Shown here one piece after another: positions 27,347 through 34,561 of a DNA stretch of 46,442 nucleotides. Under the pieces are notes generated by a model. That model saw nothing but the letters and a program-made list of their open reading frames with translations. It did not search any database and had not been told where the DNA came from. The stretch comes from Betaproteobacteria bacterium (GTDB lineage: Bacteria > Pseudomonadota > Gammaproteobacteria > Burkholderiales > SG8-39), in the NCBI GenBank assembly GCA_005881575.1, contig VBCA01000018.1:1-46442 (forward strand), written 5' to 3'. Each line of letters starts with the position of its first letter. Position 1 is the first letter of the stretch. The position numbers were made by a program, and so were the translations under genes.

Positions 27347-27628
27347 ATGTCTCCGCTGTCTTTGTATTCGGAATCGCGATTGTCGCGTTATGGTTGGGAA
27401 CGGCATGGCGAATGCGCATCCCCGGGTGACTCCGCGGAGCGGATCTTCCCGGTGGGCGCGGGCGCCGATCCGGTCGCGCTGCGCGAAGGACTTTTGCGCC
27501 TGCGCGGGGTGCGCGATGCCGTGATCGCGCCCGAACGAGGCGTCGTCCGGTTAACCGTGTATCCTGATTCGTTCGACGCAAACACGGCGAGAAAATTGAT
27601 CGAGGGGAAAGCTAAATGGCTTCGGTAA
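27347..27628 (+). CDS. Small HMA-like protein upstream of ssb
   Basis: The frame encodes 93 residues and overlaps the ssb start by 13 bases. Only its second half looks conserved: [25 protein letters not shown], then [14 protein letters not shown], a beta-alpha-beta-like pattern resembling a heavy-metal-associated fold without the CxxC metal site. The first 35 residues are low-quality, and an in-frame GTG at 27452 would give a shorter protein of about 58 residues. The position (end overlapping ssb) suggests translational coupling. Function unknown. Confidence 0.5.
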   Translation: MSPLSLYSESRLSRYGWERHGECASPGDSAERIFPVGAGADPVALREGLLRLRGVRDAVIAPERGVVRLTVYPDSFDANTARKLIEGKAKWLR

Positions 27629-28068
27629 ACAAAGTGATTCTCGTAGGCAACCTCGGGCGCGATCCCGAGACGCGTTACAACCCGGAGGGCGGGGCGATCA
27701 CCAACATCTCGGTCGCCACCACGGATACCTGGAAGGACAAGGCGAGCGGAGAAAAGCAGGAACGCACCGAATGGCACCGCGTGGTGTTCTTCAGCCGGCT
27801 CGCGGAAATCGCCGGCGAGTACCTCAAGAAGGGCTCGCAGGTCTACATCGAGGGATCCTTGCGCACGCGCAAATGGCAGGACAAGGAGGGCAAGGAACGC
27901 ACGACTACCGAAATCGTGGCCGACCGCATGCAGATGCTCGGCAGCCGGCAAGGGGCGGGCGACGCGGGCGCCCGGGAAGCGAAGGAGCCTGCGGCAGCGG
28001 GCGAGGACAAGGCCTCCAAGAAATCGGCGGGCAAGTTCGACGACATGGAAGACGATATCCCGTTCTAG
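27616..28068 (+). CDS. ssb: Single-stranded DNA-binding protein
   Basis: This 150-residue protein starts [21 protein letters not shown] and has the OB-fold core ([56 protein letters not shown]). A disordered Ala/Lys-rich linker follows, then the acidic tip DMEDDIPF that binds partner proteins. Length and tip are as in typical proteobacterial SSB. It coats single-stranded DNA in replication and repair. AGGGGAAAG precedes the ATG. Its last four bases overlap the end of the convergent methyltransferase gene. Confidence 0.97.
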   Translation: MASVNKVILVGNLGRDPETRYNPEGGAITNISVATTDTWKDKASGEKQERTEWHRVVFFSRLAEIAGEYLKKGSQVYIEGSLRTRKWQDKEGKERTTTEIVADRMQMLGSRQGAGDAGAREAKEPAAAGEDKASKKSAGKFDDMEDDIPF

Positions 28069-28811
28069 GAGCTTCCGCGGCGGCACAGCAGCAGGACCTC
28101 TCCGACCTCGGCGGTGTCGATCAGGCCCGGCGCAAGCGCCAACGGTTTTTGAAAGCGCACGCCCAAGGGCATCATCACGCGGTTGTAGGTCCACATTGCC
28201 AGTTCGCGCTGGTGAATCAGGAACCACATTCCGAGGTCCACCAAGCGCGACGATTTCGGCATCATCCCGAAGGCGGCGCTGCGTTCTATCGCGAAGCCGT
28301 GCCGCGCGAGCTTGGACGTCAATTCCGTCGGTTCGTAGCGGTGCCGGTGGCCGACGAAAGCGTCGAACCCCGACCACTGCGCGGGATGCAGCGGCACCGA
28401 GGTGATCAGCGCCGCCCCGGACGCCGCCACGCGCGAGAGCTCCGCGAGAGCGCGCTCGTCGTCGTCGACGTGTTCGATCACATCGAAGGCGCAGATGAGG
28501 TCGAAACCCGCATTGCCGTAGGGCAGGGCGGTGATGGAGCCCAGGGTCCCTGAGCCGCCGCGCGCGCGCAGTTTTCCCAGCGCCGCCGCGCTTATGTCGA
28601 CGAACTGCGTATCCTCGATCGGAAGGCGCGGGCGCAATCCGGGCGCCACCTCCAGCCGGCGCTGCGCCGGAGCGAGCAGGGAGCGGACCAGCGGCCAGGT
28701 GTTGAAGCGTTCGGGCTCGATCAGGCGCGCGTCGCTCCACAGCGCGTTGTAGAAATGCCGGTTGACTTCGAGCAGCTCGGATTGCGTGCGGGCGGGAATC
28801 AGCGAAGTCAT
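28065..28811 (-). CDS. Class I SAM-dependent methyltransferase
   Basis: The start is taken at [25 protein letters not shown] (ATG 28811); an ATG at 28826 adds five residues. The 248-residue protein has motif [15 protein letters not shown], an acidic post-I region [11 protein letters not shown], and motif [22 protein letters not shown], the pattern of Methyltransf_11-type enzymes. The C-terminal half ([23 protein letters not shown]) is family-specific. The substrate is unknown. It lies divergent from the ACP-ketosynthase pair, so methylation of a product of that pathway is possible but unproven. Confidence 0.85.
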   Translation of the reverse strand: MTSLIPARTQSELLEVNRHFYNALWSDARLIEPERFNTWPLVRSLLAPAQRRLEVAPGLRPRLPIEDTQFVDISAAALGKLRARGGSGTLGSITALPYGNAGFDLICAFDVIEHVDDDERALAELSRVAASGAALITSVPLHPAQWSGFDAFVGHRHRYEPTELTSKLARHGFAIERSAAFGMMPKSSRLVDLGMWFLIHQRELAMWTYNRVMMPLGVRFQKPLALAPGLIDTAEVGEVLLLCRRGSS

Positions 28812-28856
28812 GCGCCACGCTAGCACAAGGAGGTGCCCACCGCGCGACTGAGCGCT

Positions 28857-28862
28857 TATAAT
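28857..28862 (+). promoter_or_regulatory. Candidate -10 box of the ACP-ketosynthase genes
   Basis: A perfect TATAAT lies 32 bases before the ATG at 28895, in the gap between divergent genes. No convincing -35 was seen. Confidence 0.45.
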
Positions 28863-28894
28863 GAAACGCCCGGCACATTACGGCCTGATCGCAA

Positions 28895-29152
28895 ATGAAT
28901 AGCGCCATGAAAAAAGACAACTTGACTGTCCTCAGCGAATTCCTGCACAAGCGCGAAAACATCGATCCCGCTCGAGTGACGCCCGAGGCCTCGCTCGAGG
29001 AGCTCAAGGTCGATTCGCTTCTGCTGCTCGAACTGCTGTTCGAATTCGAGGACAGGCTCGGAGTCAAGATGCCGCAGGACATTCCGCGACCCAAGACCGT
29101 CGGTGACCTGCTGGGGATCGTGGATAAGGTCACAGCCGGAAACGGCGTCTGA
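28895..29152 (+). CDS. Acyl carrier protein (specialised)
   Basis: This 85-residue protein has the 4'-phosphopantetheine attachment site at S41 in KVDSLLLLELLFEFED, the usual DSL motif of an ACP, and four predicted helices. It would carry the growing acyl or polyene chain in the cytoplasm. It ends immediately before the ketosynthase ATG at 29153, so the two are translated together. It is not next to fabD/fabG/fabF genes, so it is unlikely to be the housekeeping AcpP. An alternative start is ATG 28907. Confidence 0.88.
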   Translation: MNSAMKKDNLTVLSEFLHKRENIDPARVTPEASLEELKVDSLLLLELLFEFEDRLGVKMPQDIPRPKTVGDLLGIVDKVTAGNGV

Positions 29153-30400
29153 ATGACGAGCGCGCGGCGGGTGGCCGTCACCGGCCTGGGTTTGGTCAAC
29201 CCTTTTGGCGGGGACCTTCCGGACTTCTTCGGCCGGATGCTGCGCGGCGAGTCGGCGATCCGGCTCTACACTCGCGAGGACGACGTGCTCAGGCCGCTTT
29301 CGGTCCCGGCGGTCCGCTGCGCCAATTTCGACGCCGAGGCGGCGCTGGGCCGATCGCTCGCCTACACCATGGACCGCTACAGCCAGCTCGGGACCGCTGC
29401 CGCGCTTTCGGCATGGCGCGATGCCGGGCTTCCCCGGACCCAGGAAGCGCCGCGCAACGACTGGGGCGTCTCCTGGGGCACGGCGCTGGGTGGCACGCTG
29501 ACCTTCGAGAGCGGCTATATCGAGATGTTGCGCGGCCGCGAGCGGGTGCCGCCGCTCTCGGTCGTGCTCGGAATGAGCAACGCGGCCGCCTCCCACATAT
29601 CGATCCAGCTCGGCTTGGGGGCCTCCTCCGCGACCTATTCGGTCGCGTGCGCCTCATCGGCGGTCGCGATCGGCGAGGCCCTGCCGAAGATCCGCTCGGG
29701 CGAAGCGACGCTGATGGTCGTGGGCGGGTCCGAAGCGCCCCTTTCCTACGGCGTGGTGCGCGCATGGGAAGCGATGCGCATTCTTGCCCTGGGCGACGAG
29801 GCGTCCTCCGTGCGGGCCTGCCGCCCGTTCAGTTCGGATCGGCAGGGCTTGGTGCTCGGGGAAGGGGCGGGCGCGATGATCCTCGAGGACTGGGACCACG
29901 CGGTTCGGCGCGGTGCAAGGATTTACGCCGAATTCGCGGGGTGTGGCAGCACTTCCGATCATGATCACCTCGTCCGGCCCAATGTCGATGGACAGACGCG
30001 CGCCATGCGCATGGCAATTCGGGATGGCGGCATGACGCCCGACGAAATCGATTACATCAACGCGCATGGCACCGCGACGCGCGAAGGCGATCCGATCGAA
30101 ATCGCCGCCATTCGCGGCGTTTTCGGATCGCGTTCCCCGGCCGTCGCCGTCAGCGCCACGAAATCGATGCATGCGCACATGCTGGGCGCAACGGGGGTGG
30201 TCGAAGCCATCATCACCGTGCTGTCTCTGGCGTCGCAGGAGGCGCCCCCGACCGCGCATCTCGACGATCTGGACGGCGAATGCGCCGGTGTACGCCACAT
30301 CACCGGCGGGTCTCTGCGCGGCAGCCTGCGTGCGGCGCTGTCGAATTCCTTCGCATTCGGGGGCAGCAACACGGTGCTCGCGTTCCGCGCGGCTCACTGA
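29153..30400 (+). CDS. Beta-ketoacyl-ACP synthase, FabF-like
   Basis: This 415-residue condensing enzyme has the full thiolase-fold triad: C166 in YSVACASSA, H305 in NAHGTATREGDP and H342 in KSMHAHMLGATG, with K337. It is therefore predicted to be active rather than a chain-length factor. The usual KSMTGH is altered to KSMHAH, and GPC.A is replaced by SVACASS. These departures, plus coupling to a private ACP, suggest a specialised pathway (aryl-polyene or related) rather than primary fatty acid synthesis. It would extend an ACP-bound chain by two carbons from malonyl-ACP. Confidence 0.9.
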   Translation: MTSARRVAVTGLGLVNPFGGDLPDFFGRMLRGESAIRLYTREDDVLRPLSVPAVRCANFDAEAALGRSLAYTMDRYSQLGTAAALSAWRDAGLPRTQEAPRNDWGVSWGTALGGTLTFESGYIEMLRGRERVPPLSVVLGMSNAAASHISIQLGLGASSATYSVACASSAVAIGEALPKIRSGEATLMVVGGSEAPLSYGVVRAWEAMRILALGDEASSVRACRPFSSDRQGLVLGEGAGAMILEDWDHAVRRGARIYAEFAGCGSTSDHDHLVRPNVDGQTRAMRMAIRDGGMTPDEIDYINAHGTATREGDPIEIAAIRGVFGSRSPAVAVSATKSMHAHMLGATGVVEAIITVLSLASQEAPPTAHLDDLDGECAGVRHITGGSLRGSLRAALSNSFAFGGSNTVLAFRAAH

Positions 30401-30418
30401 GCCGGTCGTCGGCGTGAA

Positions 30419-31180
30419 TCAAGAAGGTTTCAGCCGACGGATCGCGAGTACCGGCAGGCGCAGCACGAAGCCGAGGAAAAGACGGATGTGCATCCAGGTG
30501 AGCAGCGCATTGTCGCGCCAGTAGTTGAAATGCGACACGCCGCCCTCGTCGGGGTGGAAGTAGCGCACCGGCGCGGGTCTGTTGAGCGGGCGTACCCCCC
30601 GCCAGCACATTCGCACCACCGCTTCCGGGTCGAAGTCGAAGCGCCGCATCCAGACCTGCTTCCGCATCACCTCGCGCAGAGGGGCGATCGGGTACACCCT
30701 GAAGCCGAACAGCGAATCACCGATTCCCGTCCAGAGCGTTTCGAGGTTGACCCACCAGTTGGATACGCGGCGCCCCTTCACGCGCAGGTTCGGCGCGCTC
30801 GCGTCGAACACCGGAACACCCAGCACCATGCACGAAGGCTCGGCCAAGGAAGCCGCCATGAACTCGCCGATCAGCGCAGGGGGGTGCTGCCCGTCCGAAT
30901 CCATCGTCAGAACGTGCGTGAAACCGGCGCCCTGGGCGAGTTCGATGCCGCGCAGCACGGCCGCGCCCTTGCCCCCGTTCCTCGGCAATACGATCACCTT
31001 CAGACCCGCATCGGTTTCGGCGATCTTGCGCAATCCTTCGGCCGTGCCGTCGGTACTGGCATCCACCACGACCCACACCGGGTTCCAGAAACGCCGTGCA
31101 GCCTGAACCGTCTCATAGACTCTCGAGCCGGGGTTGTAGCTCGGAATCAGGACAACATGGGTCCGGGAAGCCTCCTTCAT
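30419..31180 (-). CDS. Family 2 glycosyltransferase
   Basis: The start is set at MKEASRTHVVLIPSYNPGS (ATG 31180), eight bases beyond the acyltransferase stop; the frame to 31297 would overlap that gene. The 253-residue protein has the GT2 pattern: LIPSYNPG, VVDASTDGT, GGKGAAVLRG and the metal-binding DSDGQHP. The C-terminal stretch FNYWRDNALLTWMHIRLFLGFVLRL is hydrophobic and probably membrane-associated. Glycosyltransferases of this type sit next to PlsC-like acyltransferases in aryl-polyene/xanthomonadin loci, where they are thought to modify the lipid anchor. That role is inferred here from neighbours only. Confidence 0.9.
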   Translation of the reverse strand: MKEASRTHVVLIPSYNPGSRVYETVQAARRFWNPVWVVVDASTDGTAEGLRKIAETDAGLKVIVLPRNGGKGAAVLRGIELAQGAGFTHVLTMDSDGQHPPALIGEFMAASLAEPSCMVLGVPVFDASAPNLRVKGRRVSNWWVNLETLWTGIGDSLFGFRVYPIAPLREVMRKQVWMRRFDFDPEAVVRMCWRGVRPLNRPAPVRYFHPDEGGVSHFNYWRDNALLTWMHIRLFLGFVLRLPVLAIRRLKPS

Positions 31181-31187
31181 CCGGCCC

Positions 31188-32018
31188 TCATCGCTCCTCG
31201 AGCCGAGGCTTCTGCGGCTGCGCCAAGGGCTCGCCGACCGAATCCATGACAATCCGGGAATCGAGCTCGGATGCAAGATAGGCTTCCATTTCCGCAATCG
31301 TCTCTCTCAGATTATCTTTGGGCATGAAGCGCCTTCCCAGCCGAACGCGGCAGCAGATCGGCAGTGGCGGTATGCGGTGGAGGGGCCAGCCCTTGGACAG
31401 AAAAGGCGAGGTGGTTTCGATCAACACCGTCTGGATGGGAACGCCGGAGCGCTTGGAGACGAGGGCCGCTCCTCCCTTCAGTCGATTGATCGGCGCTCGC
31501 GTCGTTCGCGTTCCTTCCGGGAAAAGCAGGAGCTGGCTGCCGGCCTTGAGGTTCTCCACCGCCTGCGCCGCGGCTCCGATAAAGTCGTCGTTGCGTATGT
31601 AGCCGGAGAAGCGTGCCGAGGCCCCGTAGATCGGATTGTCGATCAGCTTGGCCTTCATCACGCAGGCCACGTCGGGCAGGCGGGAGAGGACCATCACCGC
31701 GTCCAGAAGACTGGGATGGTTGGGCGCGATGATCAAAGGTCCTGCTCCGCGCAAGGCATCCAGCGCGCCGAGATCGAAGCGAATGGCCCCGGTCAGCGTG
31801 AACAACCAGAGATAGCAGCGAAATCCCCAGCTGGTGACCCAGCGGCCGACTACCTTCCCCCATTCCTGGGGTAGCAGATAGCCGAGCAATGCCGCAACTG
31901 CGGACCATATCAAGCACATCAAGCCGAAGACGAGCAGTCCCGAATAAACGGCCAGGTATCCACAAGCGGCGCGCAGGCAGGACCGCACCATCGACGTTGC
32001 AGATCCCTGCAAGAGCAT
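31188..32018 (-). CDS. PlsC-like 1-acylglycerol-3-phosphate acyltransferase family protein
   Basis: This 276-residue protein has an N-terminal hydrophobic stretch (AVYSGLLVFGLMCLIWSAVAALLGYLL) and the acyltransferase motifs in order: NHPSLLD (catalytic His-Asp), GYIRNDD, FPEGTR and VPIQTVLIE. It transfers an acyl chain to a glycerol-phosphate-like acceptor at the inner membrane. An alternative start is ATG 31991. It is paired with the GT2 gene, seven bases apart, and both run opposite to the ACP-ketosynthase genes. A generic phospholipid role cannot be excluded. Confidence 0.9.
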   Translation of the reverse strand: MLLQGSATSMVRSCLRAACGYLAVYSGLLVFGLMCLIWSAVAALLGYLLPQEWGKVVGRWVTSWGFRCYLWLFTLTGAIRFDLGALDALRGAGPLIIAPNHPSLLDAVMVLSRLPDVACVMKAKLIDNPIYGASARFSGYIRNDDFIGAAAQAVENLKAGSQLLLFPEGTRTTRAPINRLKGGAALVSKRSGVPIQTVLIETTSPFLSKGWPLHRIPPLPICCRVRLGRRFMPKDNLRETIAEMEAYLASELDSRIVMDSVGEPLAQPQKPRLEER

Positions 32019-32116
32019 GGCTCTCCGTCCTGTTCGTGAGACAGATTCACCACCCTAACACAGGACGCGGCGGGAATAACTGTCCGTGTTCCGTCGCATT
32101 TGCCCGGCAGCCACGG

Positions 32117-32143
32117 TAAAATCCCGATTTCCCGATTTCGGGA
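32117..32143 (+). promoter_or_regulatory. Candidate sox operon -10 box and operator-like palindrome
   Basis: TAAAAT (32117-32122) is followed by a perfect short inverted repeat tcccga-tt-tcggga (32130-32143), about where transcription would start. GGAGGAA then precedes the soxY GTG. The palindrome could be a repressor site, but no regulator gene is adjacent. Confidence 0.35.
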
Positions 32144-32162
32144 TATCGGAGGAACTGCTCTC

Positions 32163-32624
32163 GTGGACGCCAAGCGGCGCGAAGTGCTGAAGACCGGCGG
32201 CGGTGCGCTCGCGCTGGCGGCGGCGGGGATCATCCGGCCCGGCGAGGCGTTCGCGCAGGAATGGAACAAGGCGGCGTTCGAGACGAAGAGCGTCGCAGAG
32301 ACGGTCAAGGCGCTGGGCGGCGGCGCGTCGACCCCGAGCGGCAGCATCGAGATCACCGCGCCGGACATCGCGGAGAACGGAGCGGTCGTGCCGATCGCCG
32401 TGGAGAGCAAGCTCCCCCGGACGCAGGCGATCGCGATCCTGATCGAAAAGAACCCGAACACCTTGTCCGCGGAATTCGAGATTCCGGCCGGCACCGACCC
32501 CTTCGTCAGCACCCGCGTCAAGATGGCGGAGACGTCGAACATCTACGCGCTCGTGATCGCGGACGGCAAGTACTTCCACGCGGTGAAGGAAATCAAGGTC
32601 ACCATAGGTGGATGTGGAGGGTGA
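32163..32624 (+). CDS. soxY: Sulfur-oxidation carrier protein SoxY
   Basis: The start is taken at GTG 32163, with GGAGGAA about seven bases upstream; the frame to ATG 32100 would cover the promoter. The 153-residue precursor has a Tat-type N-terminus (DAKRREVLKTGGGALALAAAG). It ends in the diagnostic VTIGGCGG tail, whose Cys carries the sulfur substrate as a thioether/persulfide adduct on a swinging arm. SoxY pairs with SoxZ in the periplasm. It is the first gene of soxYZAXB. Confidence 0.95.
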   Translation: MDAKRREVLKTGGGALALAAAGIIRPGEAFAQEWNKAAFETKSVAETVKALGGGASTPSGSIEITAPDIAENGAVVPIAVESKLPRTQAIAILIEKNPNTLSAEFEIPAGTDPFVSTRVKMAETSNIYALVIADGKYFHAVKEIKVTIGGCGG

Positions 32625-32634
32625 GCCGGGGTTT

Positions 32635-32705
32635 CAGGACATGCGTGCATGTCCTGCCGGCCGCTTTTGCGAAATGCGGCCAGCGGCCTTGCAAGGCCGC
32701 TGGCC
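32635..32705. repeat. Palindromes in the soxY-soxZ gap
   Basis: The 130-base gap holds a 10-bp-arm hairpin with a two-base loop (32635-32656, caggacatgc/gcatgtcctg) and a perfect 28-base palindrome (32678-32705, arms of 14, half-site ggccagcggccttg). A third, weaker GGCCGC/GCGGCC hairpin lies between them and overlaps the second. There is no T tract, so they may act in mRNA processing or be a REP-like unit. Confidence 0.8.
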
Positions 32706-32754
32706 GGGAGATGATCGAATGCGGCTGGAACGGAAAGGGAGTTGAGGAGTAAAA

Positions 32755-33072
32755 ATGGCAGACCCGATGCGCATCCGCGCCAGCATGACGGGCGACAAAG
32801 TCGAGGTGAAGGTGCTGATGGCCCACGAGATGGAAACCGGCCTGCGCAAGGACGCGAGCGGCAATGCCATTCCCGCGCATTTCATCCGGAACGTGACCGT
32901 AACGCATGGCGGCAGGACCGTGCTGTCGGCGCAGTGGGGAACCTCGGTGTCGCGCAATCCCTTCCTGCATTTCCGCTTCAAAGGCGGCAAGCCCGGCGAG
33001 AAGGTGACGATCAGCTGGCTCGACAACAAGGGCGAGAAAAGAACCGACGAAGCGGTCATCGCCGGCGGTTGA
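32755..33072 (+). CDS. soxZ: Sulfur-oxidation protein SoxZ
   Basis: This 105-residue protein has no signal peptide; SoxZ is normally exported with SoxY on the SoxY Tat signal. It matches the family: RIRASMTGDKVEVKVLMAHEMETGLRKD, IPAHFIRNVTV and NPFLHFRFKGGKPGEKV.ISW. GAGGAG precedes the ATG. It forms the SoxYZ heterodimer on which thiosulfate sulfur is bound during oxidation. Confidence 0.95.
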   Translation: MADPMRIRASMTGDKVEVKVLMAHEMETGLRKDASGNAIPAHFIRNVTVTHGGRTVLSAQWGTSVSRNPFLHFRFKGGKPGEKVTISWLDNKGEKRTDEAVIAGG

Positions 33073-33092
33073 GTTAGCGGAGGAGGAAAGCG

Positions 33093-33935
33093 ATGCGCAT
33101 CCACCGCGTCCTGGCCGGAGTGGTGACGGCGATGCTGCCGTGTTTTGCGCCGGCTCAGCAGGACACCCTGAAGGAAATCGAGCGCTACCGGCAGCTCCTG
33201 CAGGAGAGCAATCCCGCCGAGCTCTACGAGGCGCGCGGCGAGGACCTATGGAAAACCAGACGCGGGCCGAAGAACGCCTCGCTCGAGCGCTGCGACCTGG
33301 GCCTTGGACCCGGGGTTGTGAAAGGCGCCTACGTGCGGCTGCCGCGCTATTTCGCCGACACCGACCGCGTGCAGGATGCCGAGTCGCGCCTGGTCACCTG
33401 CATGGTGACGCTGCAAGGCTTCACGATCGAGGAAGCGAAGCGCAATCCATTTTCCGGCACGGGCGCGCCCATGATCACAACCGACCCGTTTTCCGGCGTG
33501 GGTCAGCGGTCGGTTATGACCGACCTGGTAGCTTGGATCGCCTCCGAGTCGCGCGGCATGACGATCGCCCCGCCGATGTCCCACCCGAAAGAGCGCTTGG
33601 CTTATCAAGCCGGCGAAAGGCTTTTCTACTACCGCGCCGGACCGTATGACTTCGGCTGCGTCACCTGCCACGGCGATGAGGGAAAACGGATCCGTTTGCA
33701 GAGTCTGCCGAAAATGGACAATGCCAAGGACGCGCAACGCGCATTCGGCACCTGGCCCGGATACCGCGTCTCGGAGGGCGAATTGCGGTCCATGCAATGG
33801 CGAATGTGGGAGTGCATCCGGCAGATGCGCTTCCCGGAATTGGAGTTCGCGTCCGATGCGTCGATCGCGCTGATAACGTACCTCGCGAAGAAAGCCGAAG
33901 GCGGCACGTTCGTCGCCCCAGCGATCAAGCGATAG
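33093..33935 (+). CDS. soxA: L-cysteine S-thiosulfotransferase subunit SoxA
   Basis: This 280-residue c-type cytochrome has a Sec signal peptide (MRIHRVLAGVVTAMLPCFAPAQ). It has only one heme motif, C189-V-T-C-H193, and the catalytic Cys ligand C241 in MWECIRQMRFPE. C67 and C103 are at the places where N-terminal-domain cysteines form a disulfide in monoheme SoxA proteins, so this is the monoheme type. With SoxX it conjugates thiosulfate to SoxY in the periplasm. A strong GGAGGAGG precedes the ATG. Confidence 0.95.
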   Translation: MRIHRVLAGVVTAMLPCFAPAQQDTLKEIERYRQLLQESNPAELYEARGEDLWKTRRGPKNASLERCDLGLGPGVVKGAYVRLPRYFADTDRVQDAESRLVTCMVTLQGFTIEEAKRNPFSGTGAPMITTDPFSGVGQRSVMTDLVAWIASESRGMTIAPPMSHPKERLAYQAGERLFYYRAGPYDFGCVTCHGDEGKRIRLQSLPKMDNAKDAQRAFGTWPGYRVSEGELRSMQWRMWECIRQMRFPELEFASDASIALITYLAKKAEGGTFVAPAIKR

Positions 33936-33943
33936 GGGGCGAA

Positions 33944-34561
33944 ATGCAGCCGAAAATGATTCTCGCGCTGGGGTTTTCCGGTATCTGTGTCGCAGGCTGC
34001 GCGACACGGCCGTCCGATTCGGAGGCGGAGGGCGCGGTGGCCGAGATGATAAAGGCCTCGTTCAAGACGCGTGGGCAGGCTGCGATCGATCGTCTGAAAC
34101 AGGATGACGCACAGGCGCTCTGCAGCAGGCATAGCGGAGAATTGCCCAAAGGCGCGAGCGAGGAGATCGAAAAAGCGCAACAGGCGACCCTGCGCTACCC
34201 GAGTTCGGGAAAGCTCATGGGCGACTGGCGCGAGGGAGAGCGAATCGCGCAAAGCGGCGGCGGCAAGCAGTTCACCGACGACCCGGCTCGTCCCGCCGGC
34301 GGCAGCTGCTACAACTGCCATCAGATCTCCAAGCAGGAGCTGTCGTTCGGCACCATCGGCCCGAGCCTCTACCAGTTCGGCAAGCTGCGCGGCGCGAGCG
34401 AGGCGATCCAGAAGTACACCTACGGCAAGATCTACAATTCGGAAGCGTCCACGGCGTGCTCCAACATGCCGCGCTTCGGCTACAACGGCGTGCTGACCGA
34501 GGAGCAGATCACGCACCTCGTGGCGCTGCTGCTCGACCCGGAGTCTCCCGTCAACAAGTGA
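33944..34561 (+). CDS. soxX: L-cysteine S-thiosulfotransferase subunit SoxX
   Basis: The start ATG 33944 follows AGGGGGC. The 205-residue cytochrome has heme motif C122-Y-N-C-H126 and Met ligand M175 in SNMPRFG, as in SoxX. Its N-terminus ends in the lipobox VAGC (C19) followed by ATRPSDSE, so it looks like a lipoprotein rather than a freely soluble protein. That would tether the SoxAX complex to a membrane. About 100 residues precede the heme, longer than the minimal SoxX. It overlaps the soxB start by four bases (GTGA). Confidence 0.94.
   Translation: MQPKMILALGFSGICVAGCATRPSDSEAEGAVAEMIKASFKTRGQAAIDRLKQDDAQALCSRHSGELPKGASEEIEKAQQATLRYPSSGKLMGDWREGERIAQSGGGKQFTDDPARPAGGSCYNCHQISKQELSFGTIGPSLYQFGKLRGASEAIQKYTYGKIYNSEASTACSNMPRFGYNGVLTEEQITHLVALLLDPESPVNK

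Noticed and set aside
32678-32705. Rho-independent terminator between soxY and soxZ
   Set aside because: The hairpin is strong but is followed by gggagatg, not a T tract, and termination here would cut off soxZAXB.
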